Shown here: positions 11,997 to 24,678 of the stretch, piece by piece | How the letters are laid out: every line of letters begins with the position of its first letter | How positions within the stretch are numbered: position 1 is the stretch's first letter | From: Mansonella perstans | Lineage: Eukaryota; Nematoda; Chromadorea; Rhabditida; Onchocercidae | DNA: 64,000 bases | Direction of reading: 5' to 3' | NCBI GenBank assembly: GCA_037074765.1 | Contig: JBAMDO010000382.1 | Coordinates: 1-64,000 of the forward strand | The notes under the pieces: model-generated | What the model saw: only the letters and a program-made list of their open reading frames with translations | What the model was told of the DNA's origin: nothing | The model's database searches: none | Made by a program: the position numbers and the translations under genes

Positions 11997-14900
11997 ATGG
12001 CTCGCCGTCAGTTGTACGTTTTCGGTTGTGGAAATGACGGACAATTAGGTTTTGAACCGAATTTTTCTGAAAATGATGCTCGGATGGTACTTTCTCCGCA
12101 AGTGGTATACGGTGCACCAACCGGACAACTTGGTGTTACTGTAAAAGCTATTGCTAGTGGTGAAAAACATACGTTATTTTTGGCGAATGGTGGAAAAGTG
12201 TGTTTGCTTTTATCAGCATTTTCTATTTTTTGAATTCGACCATATTTCTTTCTGAATCTTCGCACATTTCCTCCTTCTGTATCAATCTTTTCTTTCCGGA
12301 AGTTCCGGAATCTATCATTCGACAAGTTTTCATTTTGAAAACATGCTTTTAGCATTCAGGCTATCAAAATTAATAACTTGTTGCAGTGATTAGTGAATGA
12401 TAGTTTTATATGTCTATTTCATAGCTTTGTTTTTGAAGAGATTTTTTTTTTTACATTTGAACTCATTTTTTTAATTTTAAAAGTATTTCTTGAAATATAA
12501 TGCGATTCCTAATTAAGTATGTGAAAGGTTTGACTCGATGGTTTTTCGAAATTTTGTTGTTTTTTTTTAATTTTATTATTTCTTGACTTAATTTTAAATT
12601 CAAGATTGATGAAAATGGCATCGTTTGTTGAAATTACAAAATTTATAGGTATGGTCATGTGGTAGTAATTACAACGGTGAACTTGGTCGAGGAGGTAGCA
12701 AAGAAGGCTCATATACTATATATCCTGTGCACATATCAAATGCCGTTCGTATCATCCAGATATCAGCTGGTCGAAGTCATAGTATGGCAGTTTCAGACGA
12801 TGGTCGCTTGTTTGCATGGGGTAGTAACAGTCATGGACAACTTGCAATGCCTTCTGATATTCTTAATTCAGACACTCCCAAGTATTTTTCAGTTTTTTAA
12901 AAATTTTCATAATTGATATTTGAATGATTAGCTAAAAAATACTTAAAGCAAGTTCCGATTACAAATAGCATCAGTTTGTCAATATGTTAATTATGTTTAT
13001 GGACAAGAAATTAAAGCCTTATTCTATTTTGCGCACATTCTGTTTCTCCTTGCTGTTTGTATTAATTTCATAGCCTTTGCATTTTTTATAGACGTGTATC
13101 ATCATTGTCAGAAACAGTTCAAGTAGCTTGTGGAGCATCTCATACAGTATCCTTAAACAGCAGTAAGTTCTGATTTTAATGAAATTGAAATTTCAGATTT
13201 GAATAATTCATTAAATACTTTAGGTGGTCGGATATTTATTTGGGGACAGCAATCCGATGGGCAAATATTACATTACCCTGTGGAAGTTGAAGTGTTCGTT
13301 TCTATTCCTGTAATTCGGAGTAAGTGAAATTTATTGTGATTGGAATTGTGTTATATTTTTTAAATTACTTTTCTATTCAGGATGCTAACTCCAAAGCTTT
13401 TTTTAGTTAGTGCTGGCAATTTATTCACAGTGGCCTTAACGGTAAGTGGCACATTATTTGCTTGGGGTAAGAACGAGGAAGGACAACTTGGAAATTTCAC
13501 AAATAATGGTAGGTTTGCTTTGGGAAATTTCAGTATTGAGAGAGTATGATGCGGTAAATTCATGAAAGAATATGAAGGAAATATGTGACAGTCAGATGAC
13601 GAGATGACAGTCATACCTAGATGCAATTTTTCTCTGCATGCTGCTTTAGATTCGCGCTATTTTTTGAATGTAGTTTTTGTTGTTGTTTGCTAAATCTCTC
13701 AATATTAGCTTTATCAAAAAAAAAATATCGAAGCAAAAAATTTTATGGTCTTCTCACTAATTAGAGACATTTTCGAGCACTTACTATGAGATTTTCAGAT
13801 ATAATTTATCCGTGTGAAGTACCAAATATCAATTCAGTCGTGGCAATTGAATGTGGTGATAGTCACTCCATTGCACTCACACATGAAGGACGCGTATTCT
13901 CATGTGGCAGCGATTCGTTTGGACAGCTGGGTTGTGGTCGGCCAAGTAGTTCACAAAACTATATGAGAGGTATCACGGAAATGCTTGGAAGCCATGTAAC
14001 GAGAATTGCTTGCGGAAGGTTTATTTTGAAAAAATTTTAAAGTAAAAATTGTTTCTCTTTTACATTCACTGTCTTTTTTAGATGTCATACAATTGTTGTG
14101 GCAAATGGAAAGATGCATACGTTTGGATTGAATAGCAACGGACAATTGGGTCATGGGAATACACGGAATCAAATTACACCGCGTCCGATTGATAAAGTTG
14201 AAAACGTGGAGTCAGTGTTCGCTGGTTGGGATCAAAGCTTTTGCTTGCAATTCTGTACTAAACATGCATATGTAAGTATTTATTCAGTTCTTTTTAAGAA
14301 ATAGCAGCTGTTAAATTTTAGAGTTTAAATGGATAAGCTATGAATATAAAATAAGTGATGCTGTGGGATAAATGAGAGGACAGTTATTTACATCATTTTC
14401 AGGAGGTGCTTTCTGGACCAAGTTTTTACGTTCAGAAACCAAAATGTTTGTCATTGCAACGTGTTCGTGATTTGTTCGCAGTTGGTGACAAATTAACTAT
14501 TATTGGGTAATTTAATAATTTAGATTCTGCAGAATAGTGTTTTTGTCGTGATGATTTTCAAAGAATCTACTTTTTTGTGCTTATTAAGGTACTTGCAGAG
14601 AATTGGAATCAGCATTTTCGTCTTTATCTTCAATAAATGCCTCATTTCTTTATGAAAATGAGAAAAGATATCGATGTAGTACGTCAAATAGTTGTTTGGA
14701 TTTGGATCATGTTGTACAAGCATCTAGTATTATTTCGGAAAATGCAGATGCAGATCAATATGCCGAGATAGTTTGTTAATTTGGTTGATTTTTTTTTTTT
14801 TGTTTTTCAATTAGTTGGTTTGATATTTTGATTTTGTACAGTTGGTGAGTAAAAGGTTTGTTAGTCTGCAACACTTTTAAATTTTCAGTTATTTTCTACC

Positions 14901-17900
14901 TTATGTTAATTTCTTATACTTTTGGTATGTCAAAGAAATTTTAGATGCTATCGAGCTTAGATGCAGCAGGAATGTGGGAGCTATCTTGGGACAAAATAAG
15001 CTGCTTGGAATCCCTTCGTGTTTTTCTCATTCTCCCTTCACTGTATTTGTTTTCTTCACCTTCCTATGCATCTGTCAAAGCATTTCATTTGCCATTTGTT
15101 CGTTCAATTCAACTTCTTCGCGAAACAAACCGCAAGGTGCTAGGTTGGTTCAAATTTCCTCACTGAATAAGTGATATTAACGAGCGGACACTTTATTGGG
15201 TTTCTTCTATTCCTAAACTCACGTTAGCTCTTTTTCCAGTTTTTAGTGAAAATTCTAGTATAGTTTTTTACTTGTAAAAATATTTTTTCAGAGAAGTGGT
15301 GGTCATTGTTTGAAAGTCGACATTTCAATCGTTTGGTATCAGCATTGGTTAAGGCTTTAGAGCAACTTGTGGAACATGAGCCGAATAATACTTCTAGCCT
15401 TATTCCTTTCTGTTCGATTCTGTCACGGTTAAATTCCATCAATAAATCCCAGAAGTTAATCGCATATGATAAATTTTATTTGCACAATTTGCAAAAAAAA
15501 GTTGATATGGCCAACGATCTTGCTAGATGGGAATTTGGTGTAAGTTATGTTGATAGATTCACACTTCGTAGAATTGTTGAATATGCTTTTTGATAGAAAC
15601 AAATTCCTCATGCATTCCTTAATTATCTTATTTTTTTTTTGGAAAAATAAGTTTTATAAAAATATTATTAGTTAGTAATGATTAATGGGTGAATCATGTT
15701 GGGACAGAGAGTTCATGTTTTCAGGATCAACAAGACATATTTTATTGGTCAAATTATCCGTTTTTATTAAATGCGGAGCTAAAAACATATCTGGTGCAAC
15801 TAGAGGCCCATATTCAAATGCAGGTTTGTTCGTTATTTATGTGTTTTTTGCTTGAAGTAATGTTTTTACAAAGTGTACATTAGCACTGTTCTTCCGATAT
15901 GAAACAGAGAATTTGTTTCAACTATTCTACATACTAACATTTCTTTTAGAACTATAGATTTGTTTGCAAGAGAACTGTGTTTTCAGATTTCCATGTCATC
16001 TTCCGGAATTATGATATTGCCATTCAATATTTCTCTTCAACCGCATCCATTCTTTGAGCTATCTGTTCATCGGAATAATATTGTCGACGATGCGATGGTT
16101 GCATTATTGTCATCAAAGGAAATGGATCTCAAAAAACCATTGAAAGTATGCCTATGTTTATGTAATAAATTTGAAATGATTCTTTTAAATTGATTCTTTT
16201 AATCCACTAGATAAAGCTATCAGCTTATTTAATTGATGATGGTTAGTGGGAACTTCTGGGAACGCCCAAAGCTTCTCGAATTTTGTCTCATTCTGTTTCT
16301 GTAATAATTCTCATTATTAATTTATTTGCAGTTATTCTCTGCAAAATTTGTTGTACGTTATTATCTTACAGGTTCATTTTTTTGGTGAAGAAGCAGACGA
16401 TGCTGGTGGTGTGAAAAAGGAGTTCTTCATGTTACTGTTTCAAGAACTACTGCAAGCAAAGTATGCTAGAGAAAATTAATTTTTCACTTACTGTTGCAGG
16501 AAGTTTTAGAGTGCAGAAGAATGAATCGTCAGTTCAAATTGTTTTTATTTTGCTTTTTCATGTTTTTTTATTGGCTAAAGAGGATGTTCTATAGGATCAG
16601 CTAGTATGTCGAGTTTACGAATTCTACTTAGTTGCGACATTCATTGCTTTTAGATATGGAATGTTTACGGCGAATGAAGAATCACATTTGATTTGGTTCT
16701 CAGGAGTAGAGACAGATCCATTAAGCTTTAAACTCGTTGGAATGCTATGTGCTTTGGCTATTTACAACAGTGTTCTCGTTGATTTTCCATTTCCTTTAGC
16801 TCTGTATAAGAAAATCTTGAATATTCCATTGGAATTTGAAGATTTGAATGAATTGAGTCCTGCAGAAGGGAGGTAATTTTCTCTTTTCTTTCAAGAAATG
16901 GCAGTAATCGCTTCAAAGAATATCTTTTTCTTGATATAGCTGAACTGCTTATGAGTTACATTTTCAACATAATATCATTTGATATTTTTATACTAACTAT
17001 TGCCGATATTTTAGATCATTAAGAAGTCTTCTGGATTATGAAGAAGATGATATCGAAGAAGTTTTTTGTTTGACCTTCATGATTTCTTTATCTTTACTAG
17101 GCGATAGTAAAGATATCGAACTGAAAACGAATGGTGCAGAAATAGCGGTGAATCAAAACAATAAAAATGAGTTTGTTCAGGTTTTCCTTCTTTTTTATTG
17201 GCTTTTCGTATTCGGTACAACTTTATATAATCTTATATAACAACCTATATAACCTTATATACCTTATATACCTTACACATACCTTATATAACTTTATATG
17301 CAATCAGACAGAATATATTTGATTTATTCTTTTATGTAGGTTGCAATCGTTTTTCCTGTACATAAAGCTAGACTTTTTTATTTCTGTTTGATACAGATAT
17401 TTGATTTTGAATAGCGATATTGTCCTATCCAAATTTGATATATACATTTGAGAAAGTTTAGCTTTATATAAAAAAACGTTTGGAAGAAGGCTGTGATGGT
17501 GAAATAGATCGCCAGATGCGTTCATTTGCTGAAGGATTTGGAAGTGTGATGCATTCAAAAATTATGAATTTCTTTCAACCGCAAGAACTTATGGAGATGG
17601 TTGTTGGCAATGAAAATTATGATTGGAATTTGTTTCGAAAAGTGCGGTTTTCTTTCCCATTTCTCAGTGTGAATTTTATTGAAAGACTCTGGCAGCCAGT
17701 AATAATGAATGAACCTCTGCGATTCTTTCATTATACATTTCTGCAAGATTTCATTTAAACTTGGTCCATAGGTCACACCAACCTTCCTACAAAACTGGGT
17801 TACAGTTTGGCTTCATTTAAATTTGGTCCACAGGTCACCAAGTGTCCTACAAAACTGGGTTACAATTTGTTTAATTTATGATTTAAAAATATTGGCTTTC

Positions 17901-18437
17901 AGAATGCGGAATATAAAGGAGTCTACCATGCAAAACATGAGGCAGTGCTTTGTTTCTGGGAAGTTTTCTTTGAACTAAATATTGATCAAAGGAAGAAATT
18001 TTTGCAATTTTTAATGGGAACCACAAGGATACCAATTCAGGTTTTTCATATTTTGCATTAAAAATTACATATAGCTTTTTCAAATGTGAGTAAAAATCTT
18101 TGTGAGCAAAAAAGCAAGAAAGTGAATCTTTTCTAAATAATATTTATTGGCAAAATATCATTGTTTTGATTATATATATTTGACGTTTAAATTTAACCTT
18201 ATAAATGTTGTTTGATTGTTCTTAATTATTCTTAAATTCTTTAAAATTATGAAAATTTTTAATTTGAAGGGTATGTCTGAAGTGAAAATACGAATACAGC
18301 CATGTGATGAATCAGCGCTGCCCGTAGCACATACATGTTTCAATTTGCTTGATTTGCCAAATATCACTAATCGAGAGGAAATGCGGCGAAGGTTATTGAT
18401 ATGTTTGGAACACAGTCATGGTTTTAATCTAGTATAA
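11997..18437 (+). CDS. HERC4: HERC3/HERC4-like E3 ubiquitin ligase (RCC1 repeats plus HECT)
   Basis: A HECT-type ubiquitin ligase that takes ubiquitin from an E2 onto its own cysteine and passes it to substrates. Exons: 11997-12197, 12649-12881, 13092-13162, 13224-13319, 13407-13508, 13799-14018, 14082-14271, 14403-14506, 14599-14770, 14945-15143, 15292-15539, 15725-15823, 15987-16145, 16372-16460, 16654-16872, 17015-17180, 17462-17641, 17903-18040, 18270-18437; 1017 residues (human HERC4 about 1057). Residues 1-400 hold RCC1 blades: FGCGNDGQLG, WSCGSNYNGELG, WGSNSHGQL, WGKNEEGQLG, SCGSDSFGQLG, FGLNSNGQLG. The middle section contains LIAYDKFYLHNLQ. The HECT domain starts near residue 645: HRNNIVDDAM, DDAGGVKKEFF, FPLALYKKIL, DYEEDDIEEVF, FQPQELMEMVVG, NYDW. 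The catalytic cysteine is Cys985 in HTCFNLLDLP. It ends HGFNLV, matching the family's terminal aromatic-containing tail. HERC3 and HERC4 cannot be told apart here, so the symbol is provisional. Confidence 0.93.
17757..17870 (+). repeat. Tandem duplication inside a HERC intron
   Basis: TTGGTCCAYAGGTCAC and CCTACAAAACTGGGTTACA each occur twice, about 58 bp apart, between the exons ending 17641 and starting 17903. A second low-complexity run of TATATAACCTTA-like units lies at about 17222-17300 in the preceding intron. Confidence 0.55.
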
Positions 18438-18538
18438 TTGTGCTTAATCATATCATTTTGTTATCGATTCGAAGAAATCAAATGTTATTAGTATTGAATA
18501 CAACGAGCTACTTATTTCTTATTTTTGAAATGATGTGG

Positions 18539-18544
18539 AAATAA
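18539..18544 (+). terminator. Poly(A) signal of the HERC gene
   Basis: AATAAA lies 102 bases after the stop codon. From here to 19368 no exon is seen on either strand, which is the convergent gap with TAF1B. Confidence 0.6.
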
Positions 18545-19368
18545 AATTAGCATTGTTTGAACCTATATTGGCTAATGGATTCAGCAAATTCAGATTAAAG
18601 AAATATTAATAGGGAAGGAAAAAATATTCATGAATCAATTATAACATGTAACACATGGGGAGAGAGTAACTCATTTTGGTTTTTAGAATTGACTCCCCAT
18701 GAGATTAGAATATCTAAGTAACCATATGTTATTGTAGCGCAAACTATTTATAATTACTAATTAACATCAGCAATCTGATGATTGTATCTTGTCTTTTCTC
18801 TAATCACAACTACCTTTTTACTGTCGACACTCAACACCACCACCACTACTACTTGGATTCAGTGAATGAGTGAGATTGATTCCATCGGGCAAATCTAAAA
18901 CATTAAACTGGTTTTGTTATTAGGAATTCAAAAACGACCAGTAGGTGTAATTCTTGGCCAATGAGTTCTACTTTTTGTTGTTACAAACTTCTGAAGTGAG
19001 AAAATGGACAAAATTCATCTTCATTTTCTCACTAATTGTATGGTAGTTTTTTCACAAAAGAATGTGTGGAAAAAGTGAGAGTACTTTTATGAGCTTTAGT
19101 AAAACACTTCTGAATGGTCAATATGAGACTCAGAATAAAAATGCAGGAACTGTGACTTGAGAAGGCATTAATTAAAAATGTAATCAAGAAAGATCACTCT
19201 GTACTACTATACAGCATCTCCAATATAGTAAATAGGTATTGCGAGGAAATCAGATTTGTCTTGATTTCGTATCATTCTTGCAGCGAGCCAGGCTCTTCCT
19301 ATCTGTCCATTTTTCTTCCTTACTATTCCATGTTTTTTTCCTTCCTTCGATATTGGCCGAGAATTCTA

Positions 19369-22300
19369 TTACCAGTATTTTGGTATTGCTAGCGCAAATG
19401 CACCTTCAAACTCGAAATTAAAATATTCTGAGAACTGATTTCTTATCTGAAAAATAAAAAAGCTATTTGCATGCGAAAAGCGTCAGCTTACACTAGAGTT
19501 CACATTAGTGGAGGTCGTGATTTAACGTTTTTGAAATAAGTTTGGAAATAGTTATATATTAATTGTCTAAATTATTTTAATTTTGAAAGATTCAACAAGG
19601 CATGTGAGAAAATACCCACCTTCTTTGTTAATGAGCTTTTAAAAACACTCGTCTTCGAAAATTCTGTCATGCGATCTTGTTTCCGATATCTATGTCTTTG
19701 TAATGGAGTAGTACTGCTTATTTCTGTAAAATAACTATGTAATTTGAATTCGAATCAAGCATCAATTAAATGTTAAAAATACATGTTGTTTGGAATAACA
19801 GGAAAATGACAAAATTTGAAACCTAACCATCATCGTTTAAACTTATTACGATATTTGCATCATCAGCAGATGTCGATCTGGGGTTGATGTTCGTTCTAGC
19901 AAATGACAGCGTTTGTTCTACTATAAAAATACAAACGTTTCATTTTTTCATTTAACATTTGTTTCTAAAATATGACATGGATTTTTAGAAAAATAAGAGA
20001 CGGTCCAAATCATTATAGTTTATAATTACAGCTGTTCTGGGAATATTTAGTACAGCATGATGATCCATGCTCTATATCATGTCTACTTTTGTTCTGGAAG
20101 ATATTTACAGCACCACCTTTCCATACCATCCTATTTATTCTATTTAATTTAATGAAATTCTATTTAATGAAAACAAGATTAGAAATGATGGACTATTTAT
20201 TCAATTTGTCAAACCTTGTATTTATGTTCTACCCACCTTTTGGGCGTAATTCCAATCGCTCAAAATCGTTAGCTAAAACTTCGTTGAGTGTCCACGGGAA
20301 TAGCACCCTTTCTTCATCCACATCTAAAAAGTATTTGTAATTTACGACGATAATTACTCAACAACATAGGAGGCCAAGGATAAAAATTTTATTCCTAAAA
20401 GCATTTACCATCTGTTTGCTCCATGGAGTATTGTTCTGTTCTAAACAACTGTCTTTTTCGTTCTTCTGATTGCTTTTTCGAGGCATGATCACCTGAGAAT
20501 CATCTATCGATTAATTTCAACTTACTTTGTCTGTATCATCAATTATTAGAGACTTACTACAAAAAAAAACCATAGAGAAAATTTCAAGAAGAAAAATAAA
20601 AATATTAATTATAAATAATTACTTGATTTCCTCCTCCTTCCTCGTTTCACTGGTGTTCTTTTTTTTGTATCCACTGATATGTTTCCGATATGTGTCTGAA
20701 AGAGACTTGTTAGAATTTTTTGTTAAACTAATAATTAAACTTTAACAAAAAAAGGTAATTAAGATTTAATTTAGTAAGCCATATATCTGCATAACAATTT
20801 AGTAAAAATGAAATTAGCTTATGTAAGTATCAGTAAATATAGATGAGGATAACAAAAAAGAAAACAGATTAGCTCCGGTATATTACCGTATTATTGGTAA
20901 TTATTATGCATTTACATAATTACATTAGTTCCATACACGATTATAAAGCTATCATCAAAAAGAGCTAGCTTAGGCTCATCATGTATTGCATGAAAATGCT
21001 AACTTACAACATGAGATAACTGTACCAGTAGTTTTGGCTATCTGATATTTTCTAAATAGATACGAAAAAAGAAAAACTAACTACCAAAAATTTGAAATCA
21101 GCACTTGTGACATTTTCACTGACACGACAAATCTGAACTTCTACAATGCGTGCTTCATCACCTAGCAACTCTACCTGGGCGCAAGTTGTAAAATTTTCAC
21201 AATTTTTAGCAATTTCATTGAGATCGCTCAATCTGTAAGCAAAACAGCAATACTTTTCATTACGCTTTTTTTTATGGTAGAAATTTAAATGCAAAAAAAT
21301 TGCAAAAAAAAACTAACGTATTAGACATTAAACATTTCATTTCTAGCATCAGAAAAAAAGTATAAACAATTTTCAAATCTTCTCCAATCATCAATGAGAG
21401 AATTTCAAGCAGATCAGCAAATGATTCGCTAAAATACGGCGACGCACTTTGGTATATAACATTCACCGCTGCAAATATTATTAATTACTAAATTTACTGA
21501 ATTAATTGAATCATTCGGAATTATGCAGATGTTGCTACAATGTAGAAAAATATAAAAATTAGTGATAAAGCAATTTAATTTAACTTTTGATTATAAACTT
21601 CGAAATTTTTCTTAAAATAACTCGGTGAAAAAATGAAATGAAAATTTAAAATTTTAAAATAACAGTGAAAGAGCGACCAGGTGTATAAATCATAGGAGTA
21701 TAAATTGGTTCGCCAGAATTAAACTTAAGCAATCCAGGACAATATATTGGTCGTGGATATAGCTGAAAAAAAAAGTTTAAAATTTCATAGCATAGATTTT
21801 CAAACAACGATTTTCTTCCAACAATAAATGCTATCTATTATTATCATTCAGTTCACAAATAATTAATTACCTGATATTGTGCCGAGCATGGAAATAACTG
21901 GCGCCATTTCGTTCTTACTTCATCTGAGCCACACGAACTCTGTAACACCAACCTCGTAAAAAATAACTAACATTAATCTTTTTAAAAAAAGAAAAATTTT
22001 GGAAATTTTCCCACATTCTGGAAAACATTGCGAACTAATTTCATCATGAAACGACAAAAGATATCATTTTGTTTCATATTTTTTAAAGTATTGTAGTAAA
22101 CAGAGAAAAAATAGACTTAGATTCACCGCATTGAAATTAGATATTTAGATTTCGTTAATCGTTAAAATAAATTAGATGTTCAGATTTACCTCGTTTTTCA
22201 GTACTTCTTCGTTTTTAGAGCCTTCCACAATTTCATATTCCATTCGATGATTTCTGAACGATTTGAAAAATACGTCGGCATTATATCTACAAAGAATAAA

Positions 22301-24645
22301 ATTATTTGGATAGATGATAGATTTAGATGATAATCATCCTGCTATTTTTAAAAATAATGATTGATACCGATCAATTTTTTTAAAATCTTCTGCGGCAGCA
22401 TTTTTTTCCAGTGCTTCATACCATTCTAAATAATGAGTTGCTTGATAACGAAGAGGTGCTAAAAAAATAATTACATGCAGATAATGCTGATAAATGCACA
22501 TGCTTAAAAAGAACATAGAATTATCAAGATTTTTTGTGAATCAGAAACTGCAATAACTATACAAACCATGTGCAAATTGTATATAACATACTTAACAAAG
22601 CTTCTTTGTTTAGACTCCGTAATGGCGTGAAATCGAAATCATCCTCAAAAACATCCAGCAGTGCGTAATCGCGCTTCTCCATAATAAAACTGTTCGGTAC
22701 GCATCCCTGAAATATCCTAAAGATGAATGAACAAAAAGAAATAAACTATGTTTCCAGTATTTCCAGTATTATTAAAATGAAAAATTTTACTCTAAAATAT
22801 AAATTTCGACCACCCGTTAAAAGACCAGAACCGATCTGCGACACCTTTTTTCCTCGATAATTTTCACGAGTGAATAGCATTCGATAATTTTCAAATACGG
22901 AATCATATTTGGGAAGAGCAGTTGTCCTGAAAATTTCACAATTACATTTTTGTAATTGTAATTCCAATTATATTTTTTATTTCCTGCATGATTTTGCTGT
23001 GAACCATTGATTGTGCTCTTTAATTACGGTGATCATAGATTTTCACTGATTTTTTAATTAAGCTGATGTTGTTAAAATATAACTGGAATGTTTCATTTCA
23101 GCAAGACATGAAACGGAATAGTTATCAACTAGCTAAAGTGTGTGCGCAGGTCCAACAGTCTGACTCTCTCATCAAATAATGAAAGATCCTAAAGTTAGAA
23201 TATTCTTAAAGGTATGTTCTAGGTTTAGGAGAGTATTATTATACCATTAAAATTATTACGCCATTAAATGGCACTTCATTTTTTATTTGTTCTAATTATT
23301 ATGCACTAATTATTATTTTAATTTAGTTTTAATTATTATCCCAATTATTATGCACTAATTATTATGCACTACAATTACGAAATATAGCAAAAGTGAAAAT
23401 AATACCTTTTTTGTAAAACATCTTTTATATGTCTATTGCGCCATACATTCATGCGCATTTTCAGTTGGTGCATCCACAAACCGAAGTTAAACTGTTCCTC
23501 TTTGCTATTCACTGCATCGATCTGTAAATATTACCTTACAAATACAAATTAATTCACAAAACAGAATACCAGTGTCTAAACATTATCTAACATTAATTCA
23601 CAAAATATAATACCCGTATTTTCATATTGAATTCAATATTATCATCGAGGCCGAACATAAGCTTCAGTGCGAACAATATTATTGCAACTGCTTTGACATC
23701 GACGGTTGGCATTATGGAATACCTAAATTATAATTGGGTTGAAAAGTAATGAACTATAAAAATTATGAAAAAAAAATTTTAAGTTTATGAAACAAAAACT
23801 GATCCATATGATTAAATTATGAAATTTGACTCAAAACTTTTATGGTTCGTCTTATGAAATTTGACTCAAAACAGAAAAATTTCATAAATGCTTTTAGGAA
23901 AATAAGTGCCTTTTAATTGAGTGATATCGTGAAGTAAATCATAAAAAGTGCATTAATCAAAGGATGGCTTAAATAAGAGAATTCAAATCATGAATATTTT
24001 ACTTACTGTCGACCACAACCTTCTTCCAACTGATAAGTGCTCTCCTCAAGCGCAAAAGTGATATTATCACAGTAAGCATTGTTTGTTCGCAGCAGTAATG
24101 TTTCTGAATCAACATTGCTGAATCGTTGAGTAAACTGCGCATCGAAAACAATATTTGGGGAGGATATAGAGAAAATGGTATGTAGGTGTTGCATGAAATC
24201 AGTCGGCAAATTCAGGTTGTAACTAAGACGAGCTAAGATCTGAAAACAGAGACAAGTTTTTTTTTATTTGATTTTTTTTAATACGGCAAAATTTTACGCG
24301 TCCTCATATTACGATCTAATTAATGAAAATCCCTCATGCGAGAACTGATCAAAAGTCAAAATAAAAACTGAAGGAATTAAACATACAATCACAGATTTTT
24401 GATATTTAAGCGAAGATAAAGTTTCAGATCAAAAAACATTTAAACAAAAATGCAAAAAACTTGCCCGATCAAAAGAGCATGGAATTGGCTGTACTGGAAT
24501 ATCAGTTAGTTGGGCAATTACCATAATCGTTCGCATATATTCGTGCAGTGGCATTACCTAACATTTATAATAATAAGTAAATTAAATTCAAATCTTTTAT
24601 TTCCCATCTTTATAGACAAAATCCTAAGAAATACCTTGTTGACCT

Positions 24646-24678
<33 letters not shown>

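Noticed and set aside
12008..12355. 115-codon minus-strand ORF
   Set aside because: It is antisense to the first HERC exon, whose RCC1 signature is clear.
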